From the NCBI RefSeq assembly GCF_020216025.1, contig NZ_JAIWNC010000047.1, positions 1-55,225 on the forward strand: a stretch of 55,225 nucleotides of DNA, written 5' to 3'. Position numbers and translations under genes: made by a program. The notes beneath the pieces are model-generated. The model had not been told where the DNA came from and did no database searches. It saw only the letters and a list, made by a program, of their open reading frames with translations. This document shows, piece after piece, positions 7,220 through 15,704 of this stretch. The first letter of the stretch is position 1. Every line of letters begins with the position of its first letter. The DNA comes from Jidongwangia harbinensis. GTDB lineage: Bacteria > Actinomycetota > Actinomycetes > Mycobacteriales > Micromonosporaceae.

Positions 7220-9805
7220 ATGCTGGCCGGGTTGATCGCCCTGTCCGGACTGGTCCTCGGCCGGATCTACGCGGACGGGCTGCTCGCGCAGCTGGTCGCC
7301 GGCGCCGCGGTGCTGTCCGTCGGCGCCGGGGTGGCCGCGAGCCGGCTGCCCAGCTGGAGCGTCGCGCCCGGGTCGGTGCTGCTGCTGGCCGGGTACACCG
7401 CGGGCGCGCTGGCCGTGGCGGCGAACCGGGCGGACATCCGCGAACCGCTGCCGGAGGTCCTCCCCGACGCGCTCGTGAACGGCATTCCCCGCCTGCTCAC
7501 CGCGATGATCCCGGTGGAGGCCACGCCGGACACGGTGGTGGTGCCGGTGATCGCCGCGTGGCTCGCCGGGCTGGCCGGCACGGAGATCGCGGTGCGCGCC
7601 GGCCGGGTGCTGCTGGGTTGTCTGCCCGCGGCCGCGCTGTACGCGGGTGCGCTCTACGTCGTCGGCCCCAACGCGGCCGCCGCCGGGTGGCCCACGCTGC
7701 TGTTCGCCGTCGCGGTGGTGGCCGGTCTCGCTGTTTCCCGACCCCGCAGCGGTACGGATCTCCGGGACGTCCCCGCTCCCACGCGCACGGCCGTGCGGGG
7801 ACGCGCGCTGGCCGGTGCCGCCGCCGGGCTGGCCGTCGTGGTCGGGCTCATCGCCCTGGTCGGTCCGTGGGTCAGTGGTCAGGTGTCGGCGACGCCGGTG
7901 GACCCGCGCCGGTACGTGGAGCCACCCCAGGTGGACAGCCTCGACGAGAGCCCGCTGAACCGGATCTCCGGGTGGGCGCTCAACCCGGACCAGCGGTTGC
8001 TGCAGGTGGAGCCGATGCCGGCCGGACGGGAGACATCGGTACGGCTGCGGCTGGCGGTGCTGTCCGACTACGACGGTGTCACGTGGCGGGTCGGTGCCAC
8101 GTACCGCAACGCGGGCCGGGTGCTGCCACCCCAGCCGGCCCTGCCGGACGTGGCGGTGGACCAGGTACGCCAGGACATCACGATCGCCGAACTGACCGGG
8201 CGCCTGCTGCCGGTGGTGCCCACGCCGACCGAGGTGACCGGTGCCCGGGTGGCGTACGACCCGGCGACCGGCACGCTGATCCGGCCCGAGAAGCTGCAGA
8301 AGGGCGTCCGGTACGCGGTCACCTCCGCACGGCAGACTCCGGACCTGAACCTGCTGCCCGCCGCGGACACCCCGCCCGGCGACACGGTCACGCGCTACCT
8401 GACCGTGGGTGCGGGCGTACCGGATTCGGTCGAGCGGCTCGCCGACCAGCTGGCCGACGGCAACGGCGCCGCGTTCGACCGGGCCGTCGCCATCGAGGAG
8501 TTCCTCGCCGAGCATTACCGCAAGGTGTCCGACGCGCCCAGCGGGCACGCGTACCCCAATCTGTCGTTCTTCCTGTTCGGGCCGCGCAACCGGGGCGGAC
8601 AGGTGGGCACGTCGGAGCAGTTCGCGGCGTCGTTCGCGCTGCTGGCGCGGCTGACCGGACTGCCCAGCCGGGTGGTGGTCGGCTTCGACGCCCCGGCGGC
8701 CGGTGGCACCGTCACCGGGGCGGACGCGGTGGCCTGGCCGGAGATCCTGTTCGAGGACCTGGGGTGGGTGGCGTTCGACCCGCTGCCGAAGAGCAAGGAA
8801 CCGCCGCGGCCGGTCGAGGAGGACTTCACCCCGAAGCCGTCCACGCCGCCGCCGACCACGCCGGACGCCACCCCGCCGAGTGACGAACCGAGCGCGTCCG
8901 CCGCGCCGCCGGTCCTGGCGGCCGTCCCGGACGGCGGCGCGCCGGCCGTGCTGGTGGCCGGGGGCGCCTCCGGGTCGGTGCTGCTGGTGCTGGCCGGGGT
9001 GGCGCTGGCCGTGGTGCTGATGCGCCGGTCGCAGCGCCGGCGCCGGCTGGTCGAGGGCGCGCCGCACGACCGCATCGCCGGTGCCTGGCTGGAGTTCACC
9101 GATGCGCTGCGGCTGGCGGGGCGGCCGGTGCCGCGGTATCTGGCCGCGACGGAGGCGGCGGCGTTCGCCTCGGTGCTGCCGCCGCCACCGGAGGGAATCC
9201 TCAGGCGCGGTCTCCGGTTGCGGCCCGCGGCACCCCGGCCGGGCCGAGCGGGCAGCGCACCAGACCCCGCCTTACCGGACGCCGCACCACACCCCGGCCC
9301 GCCGGACACCGCACCGCCGACGGAGGAGGAGGCCGGCACCGGCCGGCGGCCGGCACCGGACCGGACCGTCGCCGGCCCGCTGCCGCCGCTGGACGAACTG
9401 GTCGCCGGGGTGAACATCGCCGGTTTCGCGCCGGCCGCGGCCGACGCCGACCAGGCGGACCGGGCGGCAGCGCAGGTCGTCGCGTACGCCGACGCGCTCC
9501 GCGAGCGGCGTCCCCGGTGGCGGCAGCTCTGGTGGCAGGTCCATCCCGGTCCGCTGTACTGGCATCGCCGGACCGCGCACCCAGGCCCCGGCACGGAACC
9601 GGCGGCAGCACCCCCGGCCGGCCTCCCCGGACCGCCCGCCGCATACCCCGGCCCACAACCGAACCAGTCCCCCACACCCCCCGACCCAGGACTTGAGTCC
9701 GCCGCCGCGCGGCCCGGCCCCGAGCCGGCTCCCGCACGCCCCGGCCCGCGGGCCTCCGGCGACGCGCCGGTAACCGGCGTCGACGGTGCCGGACCCGCCG
9801 GTTAG
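7148..9805 (+). CDS. Transglutaminase-like membrane protein (DUF3488/TgpA type), catalytic Cys and His absent
   Basis: The 885-residue protein has about six to seven N-terminal transmembrane helices (about 20-255), an extracytoplasmic region with a transglutaminase-like core (about 430-550), a Pro/Thr linker, another helix (about 600-630), and a long Pro-rich cytoplasmic tail with a DUF4129-like segment (about 635-800). In active enzymes the core motifs are GxCEQFA, the His of DAHAWPE and the Asp of FDP. Here the nucleophile position is Ser489 (GTSEQFAASFALLARLTGLP) and the His position is Val528 (DAVAWPE); Asp544 is kept. The protein is therefore predicted to be inactive as a protease or transglutaminase, unless Ser supports unusual chemistry. 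It is the fourth gene of the FN3-moxR-DUF58 operon and its ATG overlaps the DUF58 stop. The first 24 codons are a tandem duplication, so an ATG at 7184 could also serve. Confidence 0.88.
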   Translation: MVRLARDAVVPRMVRPARAAVVPLMLAGLIALSGLVLGRIYADGLLAQLVAGAAVLSVGAGVAASRLPSWSVAPGSVLLLAGYTAGALAVAANRADIREPLPEVLPDALVNGIPRLLTAMIPVEATPDTVVVPVIAAWLAGLAGTEIAVRAGRVLLGCLPAAALYAGALYVVGPNAAAAGWPTLLFAVAVVAGLAVSRPRSGTDLRDVPAPTRTAVRGRALAGAAAGLAVVVGLIALVGPWVSGQVSATPVDPRRYVEPPQVDSLDESPLNRISGWALNPDQRLLQVEPMPAGRETSVRLRLAVLSDYDGVTWRVGATYRNAGRVLPPQPALPDVAVDQVRQDITIAELTGRLLPVVPTPTEVTGARVAYDPATGTLIRPEKLQKGVRYAVTSARQTPDLNLLPAADTPPGDTVTRYLTVGAGVPDSVERLADQLADGNGAAFDRAVAIEEFLAEHYRKVSDAPSGHAYPNLSFFLFGPRNRGGQVGTSEQFAASFALLARLTGLPSRVVVGFDAPAAGGTVTGADAVAWPEILFEDLGWVAFDPLPKSKEPPRPVEEDFTPKPSTPPPTTPDATPPSDEPSASAAPPVLAAVPDGGAPAVLVAGGASGSVLLVLAGVALAVVLMRRSQRRRRLVEGAPHDRIAGAWLEFTDALRLAGRPVPRYLAATEAAAFASVLPPPPEGILRRGLRLRPAAPRPGRAGSAPDPALPDAAPHPGPPDTAPPTEEEAGTGRRPAPDRTVAGPLPPLDELVAGVNIAGFAPAAADADQADRAAAQVVAYADALRERRPRWRQLWWQVHPGPLYWHRRTAHPGPGTEPAAAPPAGLPGPPAAYPGPQPNQSPTPPDPGLESAAARPGPEPAPARPGPRASGDAPVTGVDGAGPAG

Positions 9806-9815
9806 GCTGGCCTAA
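9797..9815. promoter_or_regulatory. Candidate iron-box (DtxR/IdeR-like) operator
   Basis: The 19-mer GCCGGTTAGGCTGGCCTAA matches the remembered DtxR/IdeR consensus TTAGGTTAGGCTAACCTAA at 14 of 19 positions, with the right half almost perfect. It contains the exact palindrome TTAGGC-TG-GCCTAA (9802-9815). It spans the stop codon of the preceding gene and ends 20 nt before the DUF3159 start, where a repressor could act. The left half is weak and there is no obvious iron gene downstream, so chance is possible. Confidence 0.3.
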
Positions 9816-9835
9816 GTTCAAGGCGGGGGTGAGGC

Positions 9836-10498
9836 GTGGCGGACGAGTCGCTGGCGGACCTGCTCGGCGGGCGACGTGCCGCGGTCGACGCCACCGTGCC
9901 CGCCGTCGGGTTCGTGGGTGGCTGGCTCGCCGGCGGCCAGTCCGTCTGGGCCGGTGCCGGCGCCGCGGTGGTCGCGGCGGTGGCCGTGTCGGCCTGGCGG
10001 CTCGCGCGTGGCGACCGGCCCCGCGCCGTCCTCATCGGGCTGCTCGGGGTGTGCGTCGCCGCGCTGGTCGCGCTGCGCACCGGCCGGGCCGAGGACTTCT
10101 TCCTGCTGCAGCTGCTCAGCAACGCCGCCAGCGCACTGGCCTGGGTGGTCAGCATCGTGATCCGGTGGCCGCTGCTGGGCGTCGTGGTCGGCGCCGTGCT
10201 CGGCCAGCGGACCCGGTGGCGGCGGGACCCGGAGCTGCTGCGGGCGTACTCGCGCGGCAGTTGGGTGTGGGTCGGCCAGTACGTGGTGCGGGTGGCGGTG
10301 TTCCTGCCGCTCTACGCCGGCGGGCAGGTGGTGGCGCTGGGCGCGGCCCGGGTCGCGTTGACCTGGCCGCTGGTGGCGGCGTGCCTGGCGGTGAGCTGGT
10401 GGGTGATCCGGCGCAGTCTGCCGGCCGGGCACCCGGGTCTGCGGCACCCGGTGACCGACCCGGCGATGGCGGCCGGCCGCCCCGACGACGGTTCCTGA
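9836..10498 (+). CDS. DUF3159 family integral membrane protein
   Basis: The 220-residue protein has five to six transmembrane helices: pairs at about 18-50, 60-80 and 95-125, then 160-200. Short polar loops contain family-typical strings such as LLGGRRAAVDATVPAVGFV near the N-terminus and WWVIRRSLP near the C-terminus. This matches the actinobacterial DUF3159 family as remembered; its function is unknown. The GTG start is supported by the AAGGCGGGGGTGAGGC upstream. It sits 30 nt after the transglutaminase-like gene and could be co-transcribed with it, or be separately controlled through the palindrome in the gap. Confidence 0.85.
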   Translation: MADESLADLLGGRRAAVDATVPAVGFVGGWLAGGQSVWAGAGAAVVAAVAVSAWRLARGDRPRAVLIGLLGVCVAALVALRTGRAEDFFLLQLLSNAASALAWVVSIVIRWPLLGVVVGAVLGQRTRWRRDPELLRAYSRGSWVWVGQYVVRVAVFLPLYAGGQVVALGAARVALTWPLVAACLAVSWWVIRRSLPAGHPGLRHPVTDPAMAAGRPDDGS

Positions 10499-10582
10499 TT
10501 CCCCAGCTGATCGGCATTGCTCGATCCGGCGGCGCTGTGGTTACATGGCGCCGACACGGGGACGAGCGGGGGCTTGAACTTC

Positions 10583-12529
10583 ATGACACATCGATTTCGC
10601 ACGCCCATGCGTGCTTTCTGCGCATCGGCCGCTGCCGCTCTGGTCTGGCTCGGTGCCGGACCGGCGGCTGCGATCACCGGCGGCGCCGACACGGCGGACC
10701 ACCCGTTCGTCGCCCAGATCTCCATCGGCGCCACCGAGCGGTCGTGCAGCGGCGCGCTCGTCCACCCGCAGCTCGTCCTGACCGCCGCGGCGTGCTTCGC
10801 CGACGCGCAGGGCACGGTCCGCGGCGGCGATCCGGCCTGGCCCACCACGGTCACGGTCGGCCGGGCGAACCTGGCCGGCGGCACCGGCGGCACGGTCACC
10901 GCGGTCACCGACGTCGTCCCGCACCCGGACCGCGACCTGGCGCTGGCCCGGCTGGAGGCCCCGGCGACGGCCGCGCCGGTCGCCATCGCGACCGCCGCGC
11001 CGGAGGCCGGCGAGACACTGAGCATCGCCGGGTACGGCCGGACCGCGACCGACTGGGTGCCGGACCGGCTCAAGCAGGGCCGGTCCACGGTCACCGCCGT
11101 TTCCGGTGCGACGTTCGCCATCTCGTCCGGTGACGCCGGGGCCGGGGTGTGCCGGGGCGACGCCGGCGGCCCCGCGTTCCGGGACCGCGACGGCACCGTG
11201 GAGCTGCTGGCCGTGCACCACGACTCCAATCAGGCCGGTTGCCTGGGCGAGCCGCGCGGCGAGGCGACCGCCACCGAGACCCGGGTGGACGACATCCGGG
11301 CCTGGATCGTCGGGCAGTTCCCCGGTTTCGTCACCGGCCTGGAGGCGGGCCAGCCCGCACCGCACTTCAAGAACGCCGTCGACGACACCGGGGCCGGCCA
11401 CGGCGGCATCCGCAACGTGGTCGGGGTGTGCTGCGAGCTGACCGGTCCCGAGGCGGACGTCCGGGCCGAGGGCACCCCGCACGGCGGCCGGCAGGCCTTG
11501 ATGTATTCCGGCAAGGACAACAACGCGACCAGTTCGTACGCGTACACCAAGGTGTTCAAGCCCGGGAACCTGCGGGTCCGGGCGTCCACCGTGCTGTCCT
11601 ACTGGATCTTCCCGCAGAGCACCACCGGGAACCGCAACGTGACCGGCAGCAACAGCACCTGCGTGGCGGTCGACCTGGTCTACACGGACGGCAAGAACCT
11701 GCGCGACTCCGCGCTGGTGGACCAGCGGGGCAACCGGCCGCACCCGGCCCACCAGTGCAACAAGCTGCCGCTGGACACCTGGACGCAGGTGGTCGTGCCG
11801 ATCGGCGAGGCGGCCGAGGGCAAGCAGATCGCCACCGTCTCGGTCGGCTACGACCAGCCGGCGAACACCGGTGGCTACCGCGGGTACGTCGACGACATCG
11901 CGATCACCGACGTCATCGCGCCGGCCCCGTTCGCCACCGGTCTGGAGACCGGCCAGCCCGCTCCGACGTGGAGCGACACCGTGTCGACCGGCGCGCCGCG
12001 CGGCGGGCTGAAGAACGTCAGCGGGGTGTGCTGTTCCCTGACCGGCCCGGAGACCGGCGTGCGGGCGGAGACCCCGACGCACGGCGGCGAGAAGATGCTG
12101 ATGTTCTCCGGCAAGGACGACAACGCGACCAGCTCGCACGCCTACACGAAGGTGTTCCAGCTGAGCAGCGTGTTCGTCACGCCGAGCACCCGGTTGTCGT
12201 ACTGGATCTATCCACAGAGCACCACCAGCAACCGTCATGTGACCGGCCAGAACAGCACCTGCGTGGCGATGGACGCGATCTTCCTGGACCACCGCGACGC
12301 CACGCAGCTCAGCCTGCGCGACGCGGACGTGGTCGACCAGCGTGGCAACGCCGTGCATCCGCGGGCCCAGTGCACCAAGGTGCCGCTCGACCAGTGGACC
12401 TACGTGAGTGTGCCGCTCGGCGCGGCGGCCAACGGCCGGGAGATCACCCAGCTGGACATCGGGTACGACCAGCCGGCGAACACCGGCGGCTACCGCGGCT
12501 GGATCGACGACATCCGCATCACGCACTAG
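10583..12529 (+). CDS. Secreted trypsin-fold (S1) pseudoprotease with two C-terminal lectin-like modules
   Basis: The 648-residue protein has a Sec signal peptide (about 1-30, ending AGPAAA) followed by ITGG, as in mature S1 proteases. The trypsin fold covers about 31-245. The catalytic His motif TAAHC is replaced by TAAAC (Ala70) and the Ser motif GDSGGP by GDAGGP (Ala194, in CRGDAGGPAF), while the Asp is kept (Asp118 in DRDLALARL). It therefore cannot be a normal serine protease. Two homologous modules of about 195 residues follow (about 249-446 and 450-648). Each has GVCC-E/S-LTGPE, HGG...M-Y/F-SGKD, SYWI-F/Y-PQSTT, NSTCVA and a closing DQPANTGGYRG. I recall such modules attached to secreted actinobacterial glycosidases, especially GH92 mannosidases. 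A carbohydrate-binding or cell-surface role is inferred. The ATG start places the signal peptide correctly; upstream extensions lack one. Confidence 0.85.
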   Translation: MTHRFRTPMRAFCASAAAALVWLGAGPAAAITGGADTADHPFVAQISIGATERSCSGALVHPQLVLTAAACFADAQGTVRGGDPAWPTTVTVGRANLAGGTGGTVTAVTDVVPHPDRDLALARLEAPATAAPVAIATAAPEAGETLSIAGYGRTATDWVPDRLKQGRSTVTAVSGATFAISSGDAGAGVCRGDAGGPAFRDRDGTVELLAVHHDSNQAGCLGEPRGEATATETRVDDIRAWIVGQFPGFVTGLEAGQPAPHFKNAVDDTGAGHGGIRNVVGVCCELTGPEADVRAEGTPHGGRQALMYSGKDNNATSSYAYTKVFKPGNLRVRASTVLSYWIFPQSTTGNRNVTGSNSTCVAVDLVYTDGKNLRDSALVDQRGNRPHPAHQCNKLPLDTWTQVVVPIGEAAEGKQIATVSVGYDQPANTGGYRGYVDDIAITDVIAPAPFATGLETGQPAPTWSDTVSTGAPRGGLKNVSGVCCSLTGPETGVRAETPTHGGEKMLMFSGKDDNATSSHAYTKVFQLSSVFVTPSTRLSYWIYPQSTTSNRHVTGQNSTCVAMDAIFLDHRDATQLSLRDADVVDQRGNAVHPRAQCTKVPLDQWTYVSVPLGAAANGREITQLDIGYDQPANTGGYRGWIDDIRITH

Positions 12530-12554
12530 GCCACGTGACCTGGGGCGGGACGGC

Positions 12555-14000
12555 ATGATCAGGGCTCGGGGCAATCTGCTGGCGAGCTGGGCCCTCGCGG
12601 TGGTCAGCATGGGCCTGCTGGCCTCCGCGGTGGTTCCGTGGCAGTGGCTGGCCGGGGTGGCCCGCGGACGGTCCGCGCTCGACCTGCTGTTGCTCAGTTC
12701 GGCCCTGATCTGCCTGATCGCCGCGTTCGTCGTCCGGCCGATGTACTTCTACACCCCGGAGTTCCCGCCCGGGGTGCGCAATCTGCACACCTTCACAGCG
12801 TGGTGGGCGGTCGCCGCCGCAGCGGTCGTGGCGGCGACCATGTGGGCCACCACGGCGTGGCTGCTGCACGAGGCGTCGTCGATCCGGCCGGCGTCGGATC
12901 AGGCGAGGGCCCGGATCGAGGCGATCCGAACGGGACTGACGGCGGCCGGCGGCGCCGGAGCCGCGGCGGCGCTGTTGCTGGCGTTCCGCCGTCAGCATCA
13001 CCAGGAACATGCCGCGAAGGGTGTGGAGTACGACGCCGCCGAGAAGCGGATCACGGAGCTGTACGTCAAGGCCGCCGAGCAACTCGGTTCGGACAAGGCG
13101 CCGGTGCGGATGGCCGGCCTCTACGCGCTGGAACGGCTCGCGCAGGGCGAACCCGGCCATCGGCGGACCATCGCCAACCTCATCTGCGCCTACCTCCGCA
13201 TGCCGTTCCCGGCCGGCGACGACGACGGCGACGCCGGATCACCGTCCCCGGACGAACTGGAGGTGCGCCGCACCGCGCAGGGCGTCCTCCTCGGCCACCT
13301 GCGACCCGCCGATCAGGGCTTCTGGCGCGACCTCGAACTCAACTTCGCCGGTGCCGTGCTGGTCGACTTCGACATGCGCGGCTGCCGGGTGGGCCCGGCA
13401 CAGTTCGCCGGCGCCACGTTCCGGGGATGGGCGTCGTTCGAGGGGACCACGTTCGACGGTCCGGCCTCGTTCCTCGGCGCCACCTTCCCGGAGTTCGCCA
13501 ACTTCGCCGGGGCCACGTTCCAGGACACCGCCTGGTTCAGCGACGCGCGTTTCGAGGGCCGGCCCGGGCGGGGCGAGGTCGCGGTCCACGACCCTCGGCT
13601 GAGTGACGCCCCGGCCTTTGAGGGGGCCTCGTTCTGCGATGCGGTGTTCGAGGACTTCGCGGCCTTCCGGAGCGTCTCGTTCGCCGGGGACGCCCGCTTC
13701 GACGGTGCCGCCTTCCTCGACGGCTGCGCGTTCAGCAGCGCGTCGTTCCTCGGCGACGCCCGCTTCGGCCGGACGGTCTTCCAGGGCGGCGCGGAGTTCG
13801 GCGGCGAGGACTTCACGGTGAACGCGTACGCCGGCGCCGCCTTCCACGGCCTGATCTCGTTCGACGGGGCGTCGTTCGGCAGACCGCCCGGCTTCGACGG
13901 GGTGCACCTCTCCGGCCCGCTGGACCGTGCGCACCTCCCACCGCAGGGATGGCAGGTCGAGCCCGACGGACCCGATTCCGCACGCCTGGTCCGCGGATAG
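12555..14000 (+). CDS. Pentapeptide-repeat membrane protein
   Basis: The 481-residue protein has four N-terminal transmembrane helices (about 8-35, 40-62, 78-105, 128-150). A short helical region with MAGLYALERLAQGEPGHR follows (about 180-210), then a long right-handed beta-helix of pentapeptide repeats (about 255-465) rich in the phenylalanine-centred form A-x-F-x-G, such as ATFRGWASFEGTTFDGPASF. The ATG follows GGGGCGGGACGGC and lies 25 nt after the preceding stop. Proteins with this membrane plus pentapeptide layout are common in streptomycetes and micromonosporas; their function is unknown. Unlike the Qnr DNA mimics, this one is membrane-tethered. Confidence 0.85.
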   Translation: MIRARGNLLASWALAVVSMGLLASAVVPWQWLAGVARGRSALDLLLLSSALICLIAAFVVRPMYFYTPEFPPGVRNLHTFTAWWAVAAAAVVAATMWATTAWLLHEASSIRPASDQARARIEAIRTGLTAAGGAGAAAALLLAFRRQHHQEHAAKGVEYDAAEKRITELYVKAAEQLGSDKAPVRMAGLYALERLAQGEPGHRRTIANLICAYLRMPFPAGDDDGDAGSPSPDELEVRRTAQGVLLGHLRPADQGFWRDLELNFAGAVLVDFDMRGCRVGPAQFAGATFRGWASFEGTTFDGPASFLGATFPEFANFAGATFQDTAWFSDARFEGRPGRGEVAVHDPRLSDAPAFEGASFCDAVFEDFAAFRSVSFAGDARFDGAAFLDGCAFSSASFLGDARFGRTVFQGGAEFGGEDFTVNAYAGAAFHGLISFDGASFGRPPGFDGVHLSGPLDRAHLPPQGWQVEPDGPDSARLVRG

Positions 14001-14040
14001 CCCGACGCCGCACACCGGCGCGTGGACGGGCCAGCGGCGG

Positions 14041-14889
14041 TCAGAGCCGGGAGGCCGTGCGGACCAGCCCGGCGACGGCCCGGGACCGGCTGTGCGCGGG
14101 CCAGGCGAGCACCGTGGTGACCAGGGCGGAGTCGGTCAGCGGAATGGCGGCGTGCGCGCTCCACAGCCAGGACCGGGCGGACGCGCAGAGCACCGCCGTG
14201 GTGTGTCCGAGCGCGATCAGCTGGGCCAGCTGGGACAGGTCACGGATCTCCGGGCCCGGGCCGGGTTCGTACCGGCCGTCCGGATCGGGCCAGCGGGCCA
14301 GCGGCAGGTCCGGCACGTCGCTGATCTCGGCCGTGGTCAGCGACGTGCGCGCGGCCAGCGGGTGCGCGGCGGGCACGATGGCGACCTGCGGCTCGGTCGT
14401 CAGGTCCTCGGTGTCGAAGCCGGCGAGGTTGTCGAAGGGCCGCTGCATGAATGCCACGTCGGCGCGCCCGTCGCGCAGCATCCGCGCCTGGTCCCCCATC
14501 CCGCACAGCACCACCTCGATCTCGGCCGCGTCGGGCTCGGCGGCGTGCGCGTCGAGCAGGTTCCGCAGCAGGTCGTGGTTCGCGCCGGCCTTCGTCGCCA
14601 GCACCAGCCGGGTGGTGGTGGACGCGGCGCGGCGGGTGCGGCGGGCGGCGGCCGCGGCACCGTCGAGCAGGGTCCGGGCCTCGTCGAGCAGCACCTGCCC
14701 GGCGCCGGTGAGCGCGACGCCGCGGCGGTTGCGGTCGAGCAGGGTCACGCCGAGGCGTCGTTCCAGCTGCTGGATCGCCCGGGACAGCGGCGGCTGGGCC
14801 ATGCCGAGGCGCTCGGCGGCCCGGCCGAAGTGCAGTTCCTCGGCGACCGTGACGAAGTATCGCAGTTCGCGGGTCTCCAGCGTGTCCAC
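14041..14889 (-). CDS. LysR-family transcriptional regulator
   Basis: The 282-residue protein has an N-terminal winged helix-turn-helix (about 1-60; ELRYFVTVAEELHFGRAAERLGMAQPPLSRAIQQLE) and a C-terminal periplasmic-binding-fold effector domain (about 88-270). GTG at 14889 is chosen because it puts ETRELRYF near the N-terminus as in relatives; the frame is open to a start at 14934. The gene is divergent from an SDR oxidoreductase 92 bp away, the classic arrangement for a LysR regulator and its target. The effector is unknown. Confidence 0.92.
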   Translation of the reverse strand: MDTLETRELRYFVTVAEELHFGRAAERLGMAQPPLSRAIQQLERRLGVTLLDRNRRGVALTGAGQVLLDEARTLLDGAAAAARRTRRAASTTTRLVLATKAGANHDLLRNLLDAHAAEPDAAEIEVVLCGMGDQARMLRDGRADVAFMQRPFDNLAGFDTEDLTTEPQVAIVPAAHPLAARTSLTTAEISDVPDLPLARWPDPDGRYEPGPGPEIRDLSQLAQLIALGHTTAVLCASARSWLWSAHAAIPLTDSALVTTVLAWPAHSRSRAVAGLVRTASRL

Positions 14890-14909
14890 CGCACCACGAT
14901 ACGTCGGTG

Positions 14910-14924
14910 ATACCGGGCGGGTAT
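14910..14924. promoter_or_regulatory. Candidate LysR-type operator in the divergent LysR/SDR spacer
   Basis: ATACC-GGGCG-GGTAT is a perfect 5-5-5 inverted repeat containing the T-N11-A signature of LysR-type boxes (T14911, A14923). It lies 20 nt upstream of the LysR start and 57 nt upstream of the SDR start, suitable for autoregulation and divergent control. Confidence 0.5.
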
Positions 14925-14981
14925 GACAGCGCACCGGATCGGTGTTGGGCCGCCGGTCCCGGACCGGCCAGCATCGACGTC

Positions 14982-15704
14982 ATGAGTGACACGAAGACCG
15001 CGCTGGTGACCGGCGCGAACAAGGGACTGGGGTACGAGATCGCGGCCGGGCTGGGCGCTCTCGGCTACCGGGTGGCGGTGGGTGCCCGCGACGGCGCCCG
15101 GGGCGAGGCGGCCGTGAAGTCGCTGCACGCCGCGGGGGTGGACGCGTTCGCGGTCCCGCTGGACGTCACCGACGACCGCAGCGTGGCCGGGGCGGTGGAC
15201 CTGCTCGAGCGCCTGGACGTGCTGGTCAACAACGCCGGGATCTCGGGCGAGACCGGCCCGGGGTGGGTGCAGGACCCGACCACGCTGGACCTGGACGTGG
15301 TCCGCGAGATCGTGGAGACCAACGTCTACGGGGTGATCCGGGTGACCAATGCGATGCTGCCGTTGCTGCGGCGGTCCGCGTCGCCGCGGATCGTCAACGT
15401 CTCCAGCAGCGTCGGGTCGGTGACCTGGCAGGCGGACCCGGCCGTCGAGGTGGGCCCGATCATGGCGGCGTACTCGCCGACGAAGTCGTATCTGAACGCC
15501 GTCACCGTGCAGTACGCGCGGCAGTTCGCCGGCACCGGCATCCTGATCAACGCGGCCTGCCCGGGCCTGGTGGCGACGGACTTCACCGGCTTCGTCGGCC
15601 GCCCGCCGCGGGAGGCCGCGGCCACCCCGATCCGCCTCGCCACGCTGCCCGACGGCGGCCCGACCGGCACGTTCGTCAACGACGACGGCGTCATCCCCTG
15701 GTAG
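14982..15704 (+). CDS. Short-chain dehydrogenase/reductase (SDR)
   Basis: The 240-residue classical SDR has nucleotide-binding motif TGANKGLG (10-17), NNAG (83-86), catalytic Ser at 141-143, and YSPTK giving Tyr164 and Lys168. The late PGLVATDF motif is also present. The TGxNKGxG variant is common in carbonyl-reductase-like SDRs that use NADPH. Its substrate is unknown. It is transcribed divergently from the LysR gene. Its last 14 bases overlap the end of the convergent glycosyltransferase gene. Confidence 0.92.
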   Translation: MSDTKTALVTGANKGLGYEIAAGLGALGYRVAVGARDGARGEAAVKSLHAAGVDAFAVPLDVTDDRSVAGAVDLLERLDVLVNNAGISGETGPGWVQDPTTLDLDVVREIVETNVYGVIRVTNAMLPLLRRSASPRIVNVSSSVGSVTWQADPAVEVGPIMAAYSPTKSYLNAVTVQYARQFAGTGILINAACPGLVATDFTGFVGRPPREAAATPIRLATLPDGGPTGTFVNDDGVIPW

